DNA from: Welwitschia mirabilis
Lineage: Eukaryota > Gnetophyta > Gnetopsida > Welwitschiales
Assembly: GCA_051453625.1 (NCBI GenBank)
Contig: JBOZIK010000001.1
Span: 191,242,157 to 191,306,156, forward strand
Direction of reading: 5' to 3'
DNA length: 64,000 nucleotides
Made by a program: the position numbers and the translations under genes. The notes beneath the pieces are model-generated. The model did not search any database, was not told the DNA's origin, and was given only the letters and a program-made list of their open reading frames with translations. Below, piece after piece: positions 14,426 to 27,038 of the stretch; within the stretch, counting starts at the first letter, position 1; every line of letters begins with the position of its first letter.

Positions 14426-15282
14426 ATGGATCCTAACACTAAAAGAAATTAAGAACAAAGAATTCCATCTAAAAACCAACTCCATGATGTTGTCCAAATA
14501 GAACAAACCTCTACCTCCCAATAAAATACAAATGTCAATCCAGTTTTCAATGTCCTTTTAATATACCTAGTCAAACTAAGAACTAATAGACAACCTATGT
14601 GCGTACTACCTTAGTTAAGAAATAGCTTGAAATCTTGACTCACATAATTATAAAACTAAAATCAAAATAGCAATCCCTTGAAGTAAACCCTTCATGACCA
14701 CTTACAATCTTAATGCTTAGGAAACCATTCATGCATAATACAATTCTTAATAGTTCAAAGGCTAGAATTCAAGCCATGCATCATCCAATGATTACCTCAC
14801 TTTTACAACTTAGAATTAGAAGACCCTTACTTACACCTTAAAGAATTCGAGTGTGTGTTAGCAATTGTACCCTAATATCCCAATACCTATGGCATCTTTG
14901 GGATTATCCTTTTTTAATTATCCTTAAAAGAAAAGGCTAAGTCATGGCTTCACATCATTAAACCCTTATCCATTAGATTATAGTCAAAATTAAACAAAGC
15001 ATTCATCTCAAGATTCTTCCTAAACCATAGGAAAAATACTTTAAGATGAGAAATAATGAATTATCAACAAAAAGATAATGAAACTTTCTCCCAAGCCTTA
15101 AAATCTTTAAGGACTTTCTTTAAAAGTATTTACAATATGGATTCAAGCTAGGGAGGAAAATTAGTTTTTTTTATATGAGTTTTCTATAAATAATGGGCAA
15201 TTAGTAGAGATGATAAGTAGAGGTAGTTTTCTTAGTATGCTACTAGATGAAGTTTGGAACTACCTCAAAATTTTAGCAAAAA
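14426..15282 (+). pseudogene. Athila-like gag, 5' part, interrupted by an LTR element
   Basis: The frame starts at ATG 14426 with 'MDPNTKRN', a plausible Athila gag start. The retrotransposon-gag domain is recognisable at 14919-14966 ('LSLKEKAKSWLHIIKP', family pattern L-K-D/E-K-A-x-x-W-L). It continues with 'LNKAFISRFF' and 'REIMNYQQKDNETFSQA', then 'ALKSLRTFF', matching the F-x-x-K-F-F / I-x-x-F-x-Q-x-x-x-E-x-x-x-x-A order of that domain. Several stops and frameshifts are present. The frame is cut at 15282 by the element at 15283-24696 and resumes at 24702. Gag would have been the structural protein of the retroelement particle. Confidence 0.8.
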
Positions 15283-17268
15283 TATCATGTTTAGATTTTT
15301 AAACGATCAAAATATTTAGCCTAATCAATTAAGTAGAAACTAAATTAAAATAACTTATTTTTTATGGATTCTACTAAGATAATTTAATTTCTATATACTT
15401 TATTTATTTTTATTTATTTAGATAATATTATTATTGAGATGTAATTATTTTGAGGAAATTTTTTGTAATTTGATTATTATTTAAATGCTTTCTTTAATAA
15501 CAACCATAATTAATAATATTATTTTTATGATAATTTCTTAGTTATTTAGTTATAATATGTAGTCACTAAATTAGTGGCTAAATTAGTAATTAAATTAGTT
15601 GCTAAATTAGTGGTTAAATTATCGGCTAAATTAGTAATTATGTTATTTTATTTTCTTTTTGTAACTATTACATTTAGTTATCATGATTAGCATGTTTTCT
15701 TTTGTAGCTAACTAATAGTCTTACAATTATTATTTTTATTATTTTCTCTTGTGCAATAGCAATAATTAATGTTTTATCTTTATTTATTTAATTTCTTATT
15801 TTAGAAAATGCCAAGGAGTTTGAATTTGTAATTATTGTAGTGAATGGATATGCTTAACATTTAGATTTATTTTGTTCTTCTTTATTTTTGGTAAATGCTA
15901 AAAAATATTTTAAATTATAACTGCTATTATGGTTATGAAATGTCTTATTATCACTACTAGTGTCTCATTTATTATTCATGATAAGCATAATTATTATTTA
16001 TTATTCCCAATGGCCAAGTGTAAAGTGTAGTAGGGAAGTAAAATTAAGACCATTTTATAAAGATAATAGTGGATTGTATGAGTCTTGAAATTCAACATTT
16101 CTTTTGAGTTCCAATAAATAGAAGTATTTTCTTAGGTTTAGTGCTTAGAAAAATCCTATAGCCTTGAAATTCCTTATGAATATTGATCTTTGAGTCTTAA
16201 AAGCTGGAGGAATAGTATTTTTAAAGCTTGGAACTCCAAACATTGAAGTTTAGGTATGGTACTGAGAAATTCTTGCATATTTTATATTATTTCATGGATT
16301 CTTCTTGCTATTTTATTTGATCATGTAAGTCTTTTCTTATGTATGTAATATCTTGGTTATGAGTTAAATTTTATGCTTAAATAAACTTAGCAAAGTAATC
16401 AAATTATGCGTCTTCAAGGGCTATTCCACCTGAGGGGCTTTCATTGGCGATGTAAGTGAATTATTAGAGTAAGTAGGATGATCAAAGTATGTTTATGATC
16501 CATCTAGTTATGCAAGGTAGGAGGTCTATGTGGCTTCAAAGGGTTTTATCCCATTTGAATGATTCTTCTTAGTTAGAAGAATGAAAACATGTAGGCACTT
16601 TTGACACCCTTCTGGTAGTGCATTCTTAGATTACGGAAACTTGAATATTGCATTCTTAAACTAATGGAACTTGAAATACTATGCTATAATTACTTGTGAG
16701 TTCCAAGGTCTTATTCTTGTATTTACTTACTTAAGCATTACACCTATCTCATCTATATGATCTCACTTCATGACTTGGCAATATCCTTAGCATTTGATTA
16801 TAATTCTTTCCACCCTTTACTACTTGGACCATACTAGGTGTTGTGATCATTTCATAATTCTTTATATCATATTATTTATATAGGTTCAAGAGTAATCATG
16901 GATTCTGATCATTGAGAAAGAAATGCTTATTGCTATTCACTTGAGATAAACTTCTTATGTATTTTATGCTTTATACAATTGTAGTTACAACACGTGAAAG
17001 TGTAATACTATTACAAGTTTTATATGAAAGTTATGTAAACATTGTAACTCCCCTCTTATCCTATGAAACTATTTTAAATTGACTTAGTTCTTCATCATGT
17101 TATTATCAGTATTGTAATTATCACTCTATAATTACATTTTAGTATTAGATCAAGATTTTTATTTTAAAAATGATAAGTTTTTAATTAGTGCATAGTCATG
17201 ATGAGAAATGTTGAGTACATTACATTAAGTAATATTCATAGTTTTAGGTTAAAAAATAGGACATTACA
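15283..17268 (+). repeat. Left LTR of the LARD-like element
   Basis: 1986 bases aligning end to end with 22805-24696. The first bases are TATCATGTTTAG versus TGTCACATCTAG in the right LTR, and every difference in that block is C/T or G/A. It contains a 12-bp tandem array (15566-15637) with two more units than the right LTR. Confidence 0.88.
15566..15637 (+). repeat. 12-bp minisatellite, six units, in the left LTR
   Basis: Six head-to-tail 12-base units of the form 'ctaaattagtgg', with variants ending 'gtaa' or 'gttg'. The matching place in the right LTR (23071-23118) has four units. The unit number therefore changed in one LTR after insertion. Confidence 0.85.
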
Positions 17269-17271
17269 TTT

Positions 17272-17283
17272 TGGTATTAGAGC
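17272..17283 (+). other. Primer-binding site (initiator tRNA-Met type)
   Basis: TGGTATTAGAGC lies 3 bases after the left LTR. The common plant tRNA-iMet primer site reads TGGTATCAGAGC, so there is a single C-to-T change. A weaker partial echo ('acattagagcg') follows at about 17394. Confidence 0.85.
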
Positions 17284-20200
17284 CTAGCTTGTGATTTCAC
17301 TAGGAATAATAATTTTTAAGCCATTATATGTTTTAACATTAAAGCCTAGGTTGCGACTTTACTAGTCATAGTTGTTGCTAAGTTTTATTGTTAACATTAG
17401 AGCGTAAGCACAAATCACTCACAACACGAAAGAGTAACAGGCCTAAAATGAAAAGTTACATATAAAAAAAAAAANNNNNNNNNNNNNNNNNNNNNNNNNN
17501 NNNNNNNNNNNNNNNNNNNNNNNNNNNNNNNNNNNNNNNNNNNNNNNNNNNNNNNNNNNNNNNNNNNNNNNNNNNNNNNNNNNNNNNNNNNNNNNNNNNN
17601 NNNNNNNNNNNNNNNNNNNNNNNNNNNNNNNNNNNNNNNNNNNNNNNNNNNNNNNNNNNNNNNNNNNNNNNNNNNNNNNNNNNNNNNNNNNNNNNNNNNN
17701 NNNNNNNNNNNNNNNNNNNNNNNNNNNNNNNNNNNNNNNNNNNNNNNNNNNNNNNNNNNNNNNNNNNNNNNNNNNNNNNNNNNNNNNNNNNNNNNNNNNN
17801 NNNNNNNNNNNNNNNNNNNNNNNNNNNNNNNNNNNNNNNNNNNNNNNNNNNNNNNNNNNNNNNNNNNNNNNNNNNNNNNNNNNNNNNNNNNNNNNNNNNN
17901 NNNNNNNNNNNNNNNNNNNNNNNNNNNNNNNNNNNNNNNNNNNNNNNNNNNNNNNNNNNNNNNNNNNNNNNNNNNNNNNNNNNNNNNNNNNNNNNNNNNN
18001 NNNNNNNNNNNNNNNNNNNNNNNNNNNNNNNNNNNNNNNNNNNNNNNNNNNNNNNNNNNNNNNNNNNNNNNNNNNNNNNNNNNNNNNNNNNNNNNNNNNN
18101 NNNNNNNNNNNNNNNNNNNNNNNNNNNNNNNNNNNNNNNNNNNNNNNNNNNNNNNNNNNNNNNNNNNNNNNNNNNNNNNNNNNNNNNNNNNNNNNCATGT
18201 TGTACATGGTAAGTGGCTAAATGTAAATGGATGTTATCACGATGAATATTTTACCATTAAAGATTTTTTAGATGATGATTATCTTTAGTATCTGCCTCTT
18301 TATAAAAGGTTATTAGGATTTCCTTTATGTTCATATTAGGATTTATTTTCTTAACTATCATTATAATTTGAGGATATAGATCCTTCTCCATCTACCCCCT
18401 CGAATAAAACCCATGTCTATCCCTACTTAGTAGTTTATGACATTTTTATAATGTGACAAGTACCACTTTCCATGAGTAACACTAGTTTGTCCAAGCCATA
18501 AAATCACATTGATTGTAATAAATATGACCACTACCTAGTTTTGGAATTTTTAATTCTTTAAATTCAAATAATTTTCAATGCAAAAAATACCTTCTTATGA
18601 TGCAAAGTTGGTTAAAATAGAGTAAGGCATATAATGGTACAAAAATTCTTAAGGAACTAATGCGATAGAGCATATAGACAGGTCAATTTATCATTTTTTG
18701 ATGGGAAAAGAATCGATAAAATTGAGAGATATATAATAAGTGCAAAAGCAAGTAAAGCCTTTTCTTTTCTTCATATTTTGCCATATTCACCATTGCATCT
18801 ACTGTTACTCTTCGCACTTCACTGTCCTATGAACGACTATCTTGACCTCAATCCTAAAACCCTAGGATTACCTGATTTGTGAAGGTTTGGAAGCCTTGAG
18901 GAACTAAACTTATGACAAGTGAAAAAAGATCTTTTCTAGGTTTACTAGATCTAATAAGTAGCTTATCATAGGTGTTTACAAAAATAATTTCAAGAATTAT
19001 GTAAGGAACCTGTTTCTAGTATTCTCAAATGGCATAAGTTTTCTATTCTTTATTACTATAGTACATAATTCATCTTGAATGTGGTACTATGAATTTTAAG
19101 TTTTATAGTTAGACTAACCATGAAAAGAAATTTGTTAAATTTATAGATCTGAGAAAGAATGTAACTTTATTAAGCTTTATGCCACATCATTGGATAGAGT
19201 GTTTTAGTATTATAATACTTAAGAACTAAGAGCAAGATTGATCCATGGCTTATTAGGAGATGTCAGATGTTAAATGTCTAAATTTTTACTACTTGTTTTA
19301 ATCTTCATCTGGTGTTTAAGCTAATTATTTAGATATTATATGGATCCAAATATGATTTGAAGTTCTCTTTATAGACAAGATTTAGATAGACGAGTTTTAT
19401 GAAGATTATTTAACATTCATCATTATTTAAGGATGGATAACCTAATACTATTATATACTTTGATCATTTGACTAATCTAGGTAGTTTGATGTGGTAATAT
19501 ATTGAACATTCAAAACTAGTGGCATTGATGCTATACTTTCAGGTTCTCCATTAAGTGAATGCTAGGTACTTTGCTCTGGTGCATTTCTTCTTTCGAATCC
19601 CTTTCTTTCCTATGTTAGTTCTAGCCTTTCTTTCTATTGATCTTAGATTCAATTGATCTTAGACTATATGGTAAATATTTTTTCTATGCAAACTAGGCAT
19701 CAAATTTCATTATTTTATTTTGATCTATGATTTTTCCTATAAATTTGAATGTCACTATCTTGGATTCATCTTGACTACTATTATTTTTTTAATCTACATG
19801 GATGGACAAGTAGAGTTTTAGACTATTCTTACCCTACTTGTTTTGAAAATTTTGCTTTTTTTCCATGGGACGCCTTCTGTTTACTAATTCTTTTGATTAC
19901 ATAATTAAAATGAAGTCAAAAAAATTTTCATTGGTGATCACCTCTAGTAGGAAAGCATGCTATAGTATTTCATTAAATAGATCACATAATTGTAGTATTG
20001 GAACATTCCCTTTCTACTTAAAAATGGTCAATAGACTGATAAGAAATAAGATATTTTAGTATGTTTCATAGAAGCCCAGAATAATCTATCTAGTTTTTAA
20101 AAGTCTTAGTACTAAAGTATGTGGAAGAACAATCTTTGAAACCATACATGGCTAGTGATGTTTTAGCTAAAACCCCTACTAATCAATGGCCAATGCACAA

Positions 20201-22790
20201 TGACCCTAAGCATCCAAACGACCACTAGATAAATACTTTCAAGCTAAATCATTTTTACATATTACAAGAGAACATAAAACATTATATGTAATAGAAGATT
20301 TCATGTGAAACCTATCTGCTTATGGTGCTTCTTATTTTTAATAGAATAAGTGTCAGATAAAAGACCTACTATGACCATCTTATTTGGTCTTGAGTATAGA
20401 TACTTTGGAGAATAAACATGTCTTTATGTCTGTTATTCTCTAGAAGACTAGTTGCAAATGTGAGTATCTTTTAGAGGATATTTTGAATGCCAATGGCATC
20501 TTTTGCTTTGCAACTTGTACTTTAGGAGCCAAATTCTAGAAAAGAGAAAATAAATCTCAAACAAATCACAATTTTTCTTTGATTCTATACTAGGTTTTAT
20601 GCTTCGCTAGTCACAAGCACTTTGAAGGATTGATAAGTTACAGACATTTTTAAAAAATTCATTAACAATAGAAAGATGTGAAATAGAGTTAGATCCAGGC
20701 CCTGATTTGTTTTGTTTCTATTTTTCCTTCATTGGATTATCTTGTTTCTAGAGTGATTCTTCTCTTTTACTCTGCTAAAAGTTCTAATGGTAAGAAGAAT
20801 TATGTGTACACTAATATGATTTCTAGTAAAAGAAATGCACTCTAAGCTTTTTTAACTTGATTCTGATGAATGATCATTAGATTTGATTAGCCTCATTCAA
20901 TCATTTAACTTAAAAGTTTGAAGATTGTAAAAGTAAAATGTAAAATACATTTAATATAAATAATATAATTAATCCACTTCTCTTCCCTCTAAAATTAGTA
21001 GAAGACTTCATTTGATGTAGAAACTTTTAGCTTACTGAGAAACTCTAACTCTCTCATGCTTGACTTCACATCACAACAAAATCAACTAGAGAGAACTACC
21101 ATTCATTTGAATGTCTCTCTTATATCATCAGTATATTGATGTAGGGACATTCATAAAGTAGGTAAAATATTTATTTCCTTACTTTAAATATGTGTCATTC
21201 AGGGACTTTAAAATTTACTTGAAAATAAATTGGAGTTGATTTAAAGTTTACTTCAATACTACCTAAAATATTCCTACTAGCCATAAGGGAAGGAATCAGT
21301 ATCTAAATGCATCAAACTAAGTACACAATAACATAGATGTGACTTGATGATGAAGAAAAGCATGATCCCTTCTACATATCTATTAGTGTACTCTACCATA
21401 AAGTCATAATGTTAAAGATATTTTCCTTGTAGAATATTAGAATAATAAATTTTTTACTTTATAGCAAATTATTTGCCTACAAAACTATTTGAAATAACCC
21501 CTTTATAGTAAAGAATTTGCATATGAAAGTAAATTAATACATGAAATGGATCTAACTAGATGTGAATGGACTACATGTAAAAATCCTAAAATAGAGAGGA
21601 ATAGAATCACTTCATCATTGATCATCGGATACTTGTGAATTTAGCTTTTGTCTTACCAAGGGAACTAAGAGAAAGGAATTATTTACCTTCTTGATTTTTT
21701 CAAATCATATTACTTATTTATTAGAAGTAAACTTTAGCAATGGATGATAAAGCTTAGGACTTCTCTTAATTTAATTGTAGTAATTTAGAGGTAATACAAA
21801 GAAATCATTATTAAAAATAATAAGTTAGAAAATTATGTTGAATGTCATCATTAAATTGGGATGTAGAAAGGTTTTTCACTTACTCCTCTTTTATTTGGCA
21901 TTTCCATAAACTAATTAACATAGTTGTTAAAAAAGGTTATTATGGAACATTTGGTGTAAATTAGGAATTTTATTATTAAATATCCTCCCCTTGCTAATAA
22001 TTCAACTTTAATATATACATCATTTAAAGGTAACCTATACATACTATAAGTATTGAATGATTTTTTTTTAATTGTTTTTGTTGTTGTTTAACTAGTGACA
22101 TGAATATAAATATTAGTAAAACCAAATTTATATGTTGTGATACTAGAAAAACAGGAAATGGCTATAGGCTTAACATACAAATGCAAGACAACTTAATAGA
22201 AGTATGAATAATGTTTCATCACAGAATCCATTTGTTTATGGAGGATCATCCTCTATTACAACCAAACTAGATAGAAAAGAAAATTGACAACAAAGAGAGT
22301 GATATAGAAGAAGAAGAAAATTTCTTGAGGTTTGATCATTCCAAGCATAAGAGATGATTAGTATTATACCTATCCTGATGATTAATATCATTAGTTAATA
22401 ATATTTATTAATAACATTTCATCTTATTCAAAATTTATATGGCATTAAAGAAATATTTTTTTTGACAAAATATTATTTATCATTTTAAGTTTTTTTTATA
22501 TCAAGTCATTTTGAATCTCTTAAGAGATGCGTTTGGCATTAAATTCCAAAGATAAAAATTTGAGATATAGTTAGATAGTTAAGAAGTGGATATTGACTAA
22601 ACTATGCATTTGAAATTTGACCAATTAAAATGTTAATTCAAGAGAAAGATATAATTAAAGGAAGATTAATTCAACATTATAAATATAAGGATTATGAGAG
22701 ATAGAAGCAGAAGCTACTTGAAAATAAAAAATACATGTATTATAGTGAAGAACTAAGCTTTTTGCTTAGTTTTTAAGGACAAAAATTTTT
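17284..22790 (+). other. Interior of the LARD-like element, no recognised genes
   Basis: Translations on both strands show no gag knuckle, protease, RT, RNase H or integrase motif. Open frames are short (for example 19865-20059 plus) and without family signals. An acidic patch near 22295-22325 (a run of gaa/aga codons) is the only notable composition. Bases 17475-18195 are unknown. Confidence 0.6.
17475..18195. other. Assembly gap, 721 N
   Basis: Unknown sequence inside the interior of the LARD-like element, immediately after an A-run. An open frame reported across it is an artefact of the N's. Confidence 0.99.
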
Positions 22791-22804
22791 AAGGGATGGA
22801 GAAA
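22791..22804 (+). other. Polypurine tract before the right LTR
   Basis: AAGGGATGGAGAAA directly abuts TGTCAC of the right LTR. This is the position and composition expected for plus-strand priming in LTR retrotransposons. Confidence 0.75.
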
Positions 22805-24696
22805 TGTCACATCTAGATTTTTAAAGGATTAAAAGATTAAGCTTAATTAGTTAAATAAAAACTAAATTAAAATAATTTTATTACTATTAAGCTAATTTAA
22901 TTCCTATATTCTTTATTTATTATATAATATTATTAGGAAAATGTAATTACTTTGAGGAAATTTGTTGTGCTGCAATTATTATTTTAAGTGCGTTTTTCCT
23001 TATAATAGCCATAATTAATAATATTATTTTTGTATTAATTATTTGATTATTTAATTATAATTTTTAGTCACTAAATTAGTGGCTAAATTACTAATTAAAT
23101 TAGTGGCTAAAGTAGTGGTTATATTATTTCATTTTCTTTTTGTAACTATTGCATTTAAATACCAAGATTATTATTTTTCTTCTATAGCTAACTAATAGTC
23201 TCACAATTATTATTTTTATTGATTTTTGTTGTGTAATAATTATAATTAATGCTTTAGTTTTACTCATTTAATTGCTTATTTTAGAAAATACCAAAAAGTT
23301 GTGAATTTGTAATTATTGTAATGAATAGAGATGCTTAACATTTGAATTTATTTTATTCTTGTTTATTTCTGGTAAATGCCAAAGAATATGTTAAATTTTA
23401 ACTACTATAATTGTATGGAATATCTTATTATCACTGCAAATGTCTCATTTATCATTTATGAAAAGAATGATTATTATTTGTTATTTCCAGTGGTCAAGCA
23501 TGAAGTGGAATGGGAAAGTGGAATTAAAATCATTTTATAGTAATGGGTTGTATGACTCTTGAAATTCAACATTTATTTTGAGTTCCTATAAATAGGAGTC
23601 TTTTCTTAGATTTGATTCTTCAAAAACCTTCTAGCCTTGAACTTTCTTGTGGAGATCTATCTTAGAGTCTTGAAAGCTTGAGTAATATCATTTTTAAAGC
23701 TTGGAAATCTGAGCTTTGAATTTTAGGTACGGTACTAAGGAATTCTTGCATATTTTGTATGGTTTCATGGATTTTTTCTTGTTATCTTATTTGATCATGT
23801 AAGTCTCTTCTTACACATGTAATATCTTGACTATGAATAAAAGTTATTCTTAAATAAACTTGGCTAAGTGAACAAATTATGTGGTTTTAAGGGCTAGGCC
23901 ATTTGAGGGATTCCATTAGCCATAAAAGTTAGCTAGTAGAGTAAATATGGTGATTGGAGTTTGTTGATGGCCTACCTAGTTGTGCAAGGTAGGATGTCTA
24001 TATAGCTTTAGAGTGTTTTATCCTATTTGAAGGGTTTTTATTAGCCATACGAATAAACCTATAGACATATGAGCATTTTTTACACCATTCTGATAATACA
24101 TTCTTAGATTACAGAAACTTGAATATTACATTCTTATACTAATGGAATATTGAATACTATGATGTGATTACTTATGGGTTCCAAAGTCTTATTCTTGTAT
24201 TAATGTACTCATGCATTGGACCTATCTCATCTATATTGTCTCACTTCATGCCTTGTCAATATCCTTAGGGCTTAATTACTACGACATACTGGGAACTGTG
24301 ATTATTTCACAATTCTCATATTATATTATCTATGTAGTTTTAAGAGCATCAATGGATTCATGTCATTGAGAATGAATTCCTGTTGTTATTTGCTTAAGAT
24401 AATTTTATTATTTATTTTATCCTTTACATAGTTATAGTTTTAACATGTGAAAGCGTATTATTATTACAAGTTTTCTATGAAAGTTATGCAAACATTGTAA
24501 CTCCCCTATTAGCCTATGAAACTCATGTTATTATCATTATTATAATTACCAATCTATAATTATATTTTGATATTAGATTAAGGTTTTTATTTTAAAAATG
24601 ATAAATTTTTAATTAGTGCATAGTTGTGATGAGAAATGTTAAGGATGTTGCATTACATAACATTTGTAGTTTTGGGTTAAAAATTAGGATGTCACA
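22805..24696 (+). repeat. Right LTR of the LARD-like element
   Basis: 1892 bases, TGTCAC..GTCACA, aligning with 15283-17268. It retains the canonical TG..CA ends and is followed by AAAAA, the presumed target duplication. It carries four units (23071-23118) of the 12-bp array. Confidence 0.88.
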
Positions 24697-24701
24697 AAAA
24701 A

Positions 24702-26244
24702 CCTCTAAACATTAGGATAACCCAAGTGAACCCTCTGGATCCGATCATTCTATTAGATCCACAAGTTTGTTCAAGATACCAGATGCTTTTAAAGTCAATA
24801 ATAAGATAGAGGAGCTAACAAGAAGAGTAGAATATTTATTCGCCTCATTTTCACCTTTGATCACTAGACTCAAATGTCTAATTTGCCACATAGATTTACA
24901 TAAGAGAATCAAGTACTCATACATTTCCCTATTTTAACACATAGTAAATAAAGAATTTAATGCAGTAGAACACTAATGGAAAAATTAGAAAAATGACCCA
25001 TATTCCAATACCTACAACCATGGGTAGAGGAATCACCCTAATGTTTCTTGAAAGAAAGATAACTCTTATAGCCAAAATCATAGCAATCAACCGAGAAATT
25101 CATTCTTTTTAACATTCTCCCATTCGTTTCCATTAAACTATCAAAACCCTCTTCATCCCCTCCATTGGAGGAATCATTAAGAAAATTCATGGACAATCAA
25201 GCTCAAATGAAACATTATCAAATGCAAACTAATCATAACTATGAAAACTAAATAAAACAATCTTGAATAGACCTCATAAATCCAAATCCAAATGCTTTAA
25301 TAAATTCTCTCTTCTCTAAACTAAATAAAACCTAGAAAACTTCTCATGAGCTCATAGCCAAATACTAAAAAAATTAGATTTATAGAAGGATTAAAGCCTA
25401 CTTAAATCAAAGAAACTAAGTTCATTCATCTGAGAAGTCAAAAAGAATTCAAAAGTCAACCTAATACAAAAATAACTAATGAAAAATCAACTCTCATAAA
25501 AGACAAAGATAAAGATGGAATGATGAAAAAACCTTTACTCATCCATAAAGAACCATTACGTTTACCCCAATAGCTTAGGAAGGTTAACATAATGCAAAAA
25601 AAATTAAAAACTTTAGAGATTTTTAATAAAGTTGAGATAAATATCCTCCTTTTGTAAACAATTAAGCAAGTTCCTTCCTATGTAAAATTTCTTACGGACA
25701 TGTGTATAGTGAAAAGGAACTTGAATGTGAAAAGTGGAGCAATTTTAGTATAAGAAACTAGTGCAATTCTTTAAAACCAATTTTCACCCAAATATAAGGA
25801 CACTAGATGTCCTACAATTACTAATACCATTGAAAATAAATAATTTAATCAAGCCTTTTTAGACTTAGAATCTAGTGCAAATTTGCTTCCGTATGGAACC
25901 TAAAAAGATTTAGGTTTGAAAGGGATTAAAAATACTAAACTTTAACTCATTGATAACTCTATGAAAACCGATTTAGGGGTTATAGAGGATGTTAATGTTT
26001 AGGTAGACAGGTGTTAATTTTGCGTGCGCGGGTGGGGGGGCGGCAAAGACCCTTCCTAGAAACTTTAAATTCCATAATTAACTATAAAAAGGGTTTGATA
26101 AAAATATCTTCTAGCAATACGGTGATAGACTTAAACGTTTTTAATGCCATGAAACTAACTTCTAATAATGATAGAATAGAAAATATGGATTGAATGGAAA
26201 GCCTTATCGAAGATCAAGAACCTTCCACTCACTTTCATAAGAAC
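24702..26244 (+). pseudogene. Athila-like gag 3' part and aspartic protease remnant
   Basis: This continues the gag cut at 15282: 'IEELTRRVEYLF' and 'CLICHIDLHKR' near 24810-24905 recall the late gag region, the latter in the place of the zinc knuckle. At about 25640-25760 'PSYVKFLTDM' followed by 'KRNLN' matches the linker before protease. The protease is at about 25855-26190: 'LDLESSANLLPYGT' (family D-L-G-A-S-x-N-L-M-P), 'KDLGLKGIKNTKL', 'VIEDVNV', and finally 'PFLETLNSIINYKKGLI' and 'DLNVFNAMK', the standard Athila protease C-terminus. Multiple stops and frameshifts are present, and a G-rich tract replaces ~40 bases between VIEDV and PFL. The minus-strand LTR element at 26245 then interrupts it in the spacer before RT. 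Confidence 0.85.
26022..26046. other. Anomalous GC-rich, CpG-rich tract
   Basis: A ~25-base block with a run of seven G's and four CpG pairs stands in sequence that is otherwise ~70% A+T and nearly CpG-free. It falls inside the protease remnant, where about 12 fewer residues are encoded than the family has between the VIEDV and PFL motifs. Either a local sequence replacement or a sequencing/assembly error; I cannot tell which. Confidence 0.6.
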
Positions 26245-26564
26245 TAAAATATTTAAGATTCTGCCAATAAATGAGAAATGAATAAGGAAAAAATTATTCA
26301 AACATCAAACTCCATGATTTAAATGAGTAGATTGATTGATGCTTAAACTAGTAAGGTTGTGAGACTATGTATTTCATTAGCATTCAATTGTATTTATACA
26401 TAGAGTCTCATAACCATATTCCCTAAATAGCCAAGCTAATCTCTCAACAGAATCTCACATATGCATTATTCTGTCATGTACCTTACATAAGTACATTTAT
26501 CTCATCCTCTCAATTTAGTAACAAATCTAACTGTATTTGGAATGTTGGCATTACCTTCCTCACA
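26245..26564 (-). repeat. LTR1 of the minus-strand element
   Basis: 320 bases aligning with LTR3 from 'taaaatatttaagatt' through 'agagtctcataaccatatt' to 'aatgttggcattac'. It ends CTCACA (minus strand TGTGAG). Its left flank is the protease-to-RT spacer of the outer Athila-like element. Confidence 0.8.
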
Positions 26565-26787
26565 ATATCAAATAAATTACAACACGAAATTCACAGCAAT
26601 AACAACTCATGCATGAAGTAGTTTTAGTGAGGCAAATGAAGAATTTTTAATAATTTCTTGCTAGTGAACCTCTATAGAACAAGAAAGAACATTCATGGAA
26701 TAAGTTCAAACAAACTAATATTTGCTCCTAGAATCTTGTCACCGGCAATACCTGTAGAGATAATGGGTTTCAATGATGAACGAAGAA
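26565..26787. other. Segment between LTR1 and the gap
   Basis: 223 bases, then 100 N (26788-26887), separate LTR1 from LTR2. They do not match the sequence following LTR2. Composition is somewhat less AT-biased than the surroundings. No gene recognised. Confidence 0.4.
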
Positions 26788-26887
26788 NNNNNNNNNNNNN
26801 NNNNNNNNNNNNNNNNNNNNNNNNNNNNNNNNNNNNNNNNNNNNNNNNNNNNNNNNNNNNNNNNNNNNNNNNNNNNNNNNNNNNNNN

Positions 26888-27038
26888 GTCTCATAACCAT
26901 ATTCCCTAAATAGCTGATATAATTTCTCATCAAAATCTCATAGATACATGATTCATTCATGTACCTTAGACAGGTTCATCCTCTTAATTTAGTAATGAAT
27001 CTAACTATGTTTGGAATGTTGGCATTACATTTCTAACA
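26888..27038 (-). repeat. LTR2 (partial) of the minus-strand element
   Basis: Begins at the gap edge with 'gtctcataaccatattccc' and ends 'acatttctaaca' (minus strand TGTTAGAAATG). It matches the right-hand half of LTR1 and LTR3. Confidence 0.8.

Larger units (their letters stand above)
15283..24696 (+). mobile_element. 9.4-kb LTR retrotransposon with no recognisable pol (LARD-like)
   Basis: LTRs 15283-17268 and 22805-24696 are long, collinear direct repeats. A plant initiator tRNA-Met type primer-binding site follows the left LTR and a purine-rich tract (22791-22804) precedes the right LTR. Five A's flank both ends (15278-15282 and 24697-24701), consistent with a 5-bp target duplication but low in complexity. 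The ends read TATCAT..TTACA on the left copy and TGTCAC..TCACA on the right, so the terminal TG has decayed to TA on the left. The element sits inside the gag of the outer Athila-like element. The 5.5-kb interior (721 bases unknown) has no RT, integrase or protease motif that I can find, suggesting a non-autonomous element, though the gap could hide coding. Confidence 0.88.

Noticed and set aside
17443-18207. Long open frames over N runs (17443-18207, 31186-31759, 52022-52899 and similar)
   Set aside because: They are almost wholly unknown bases; the few real residues at the edges carry no signal.
26245-26564. 5-bp target duplication around the minus-strand short-LTR element
   Set aside because: Left flank AGAAC and right flank AGGAT share only two bases; not claimed.
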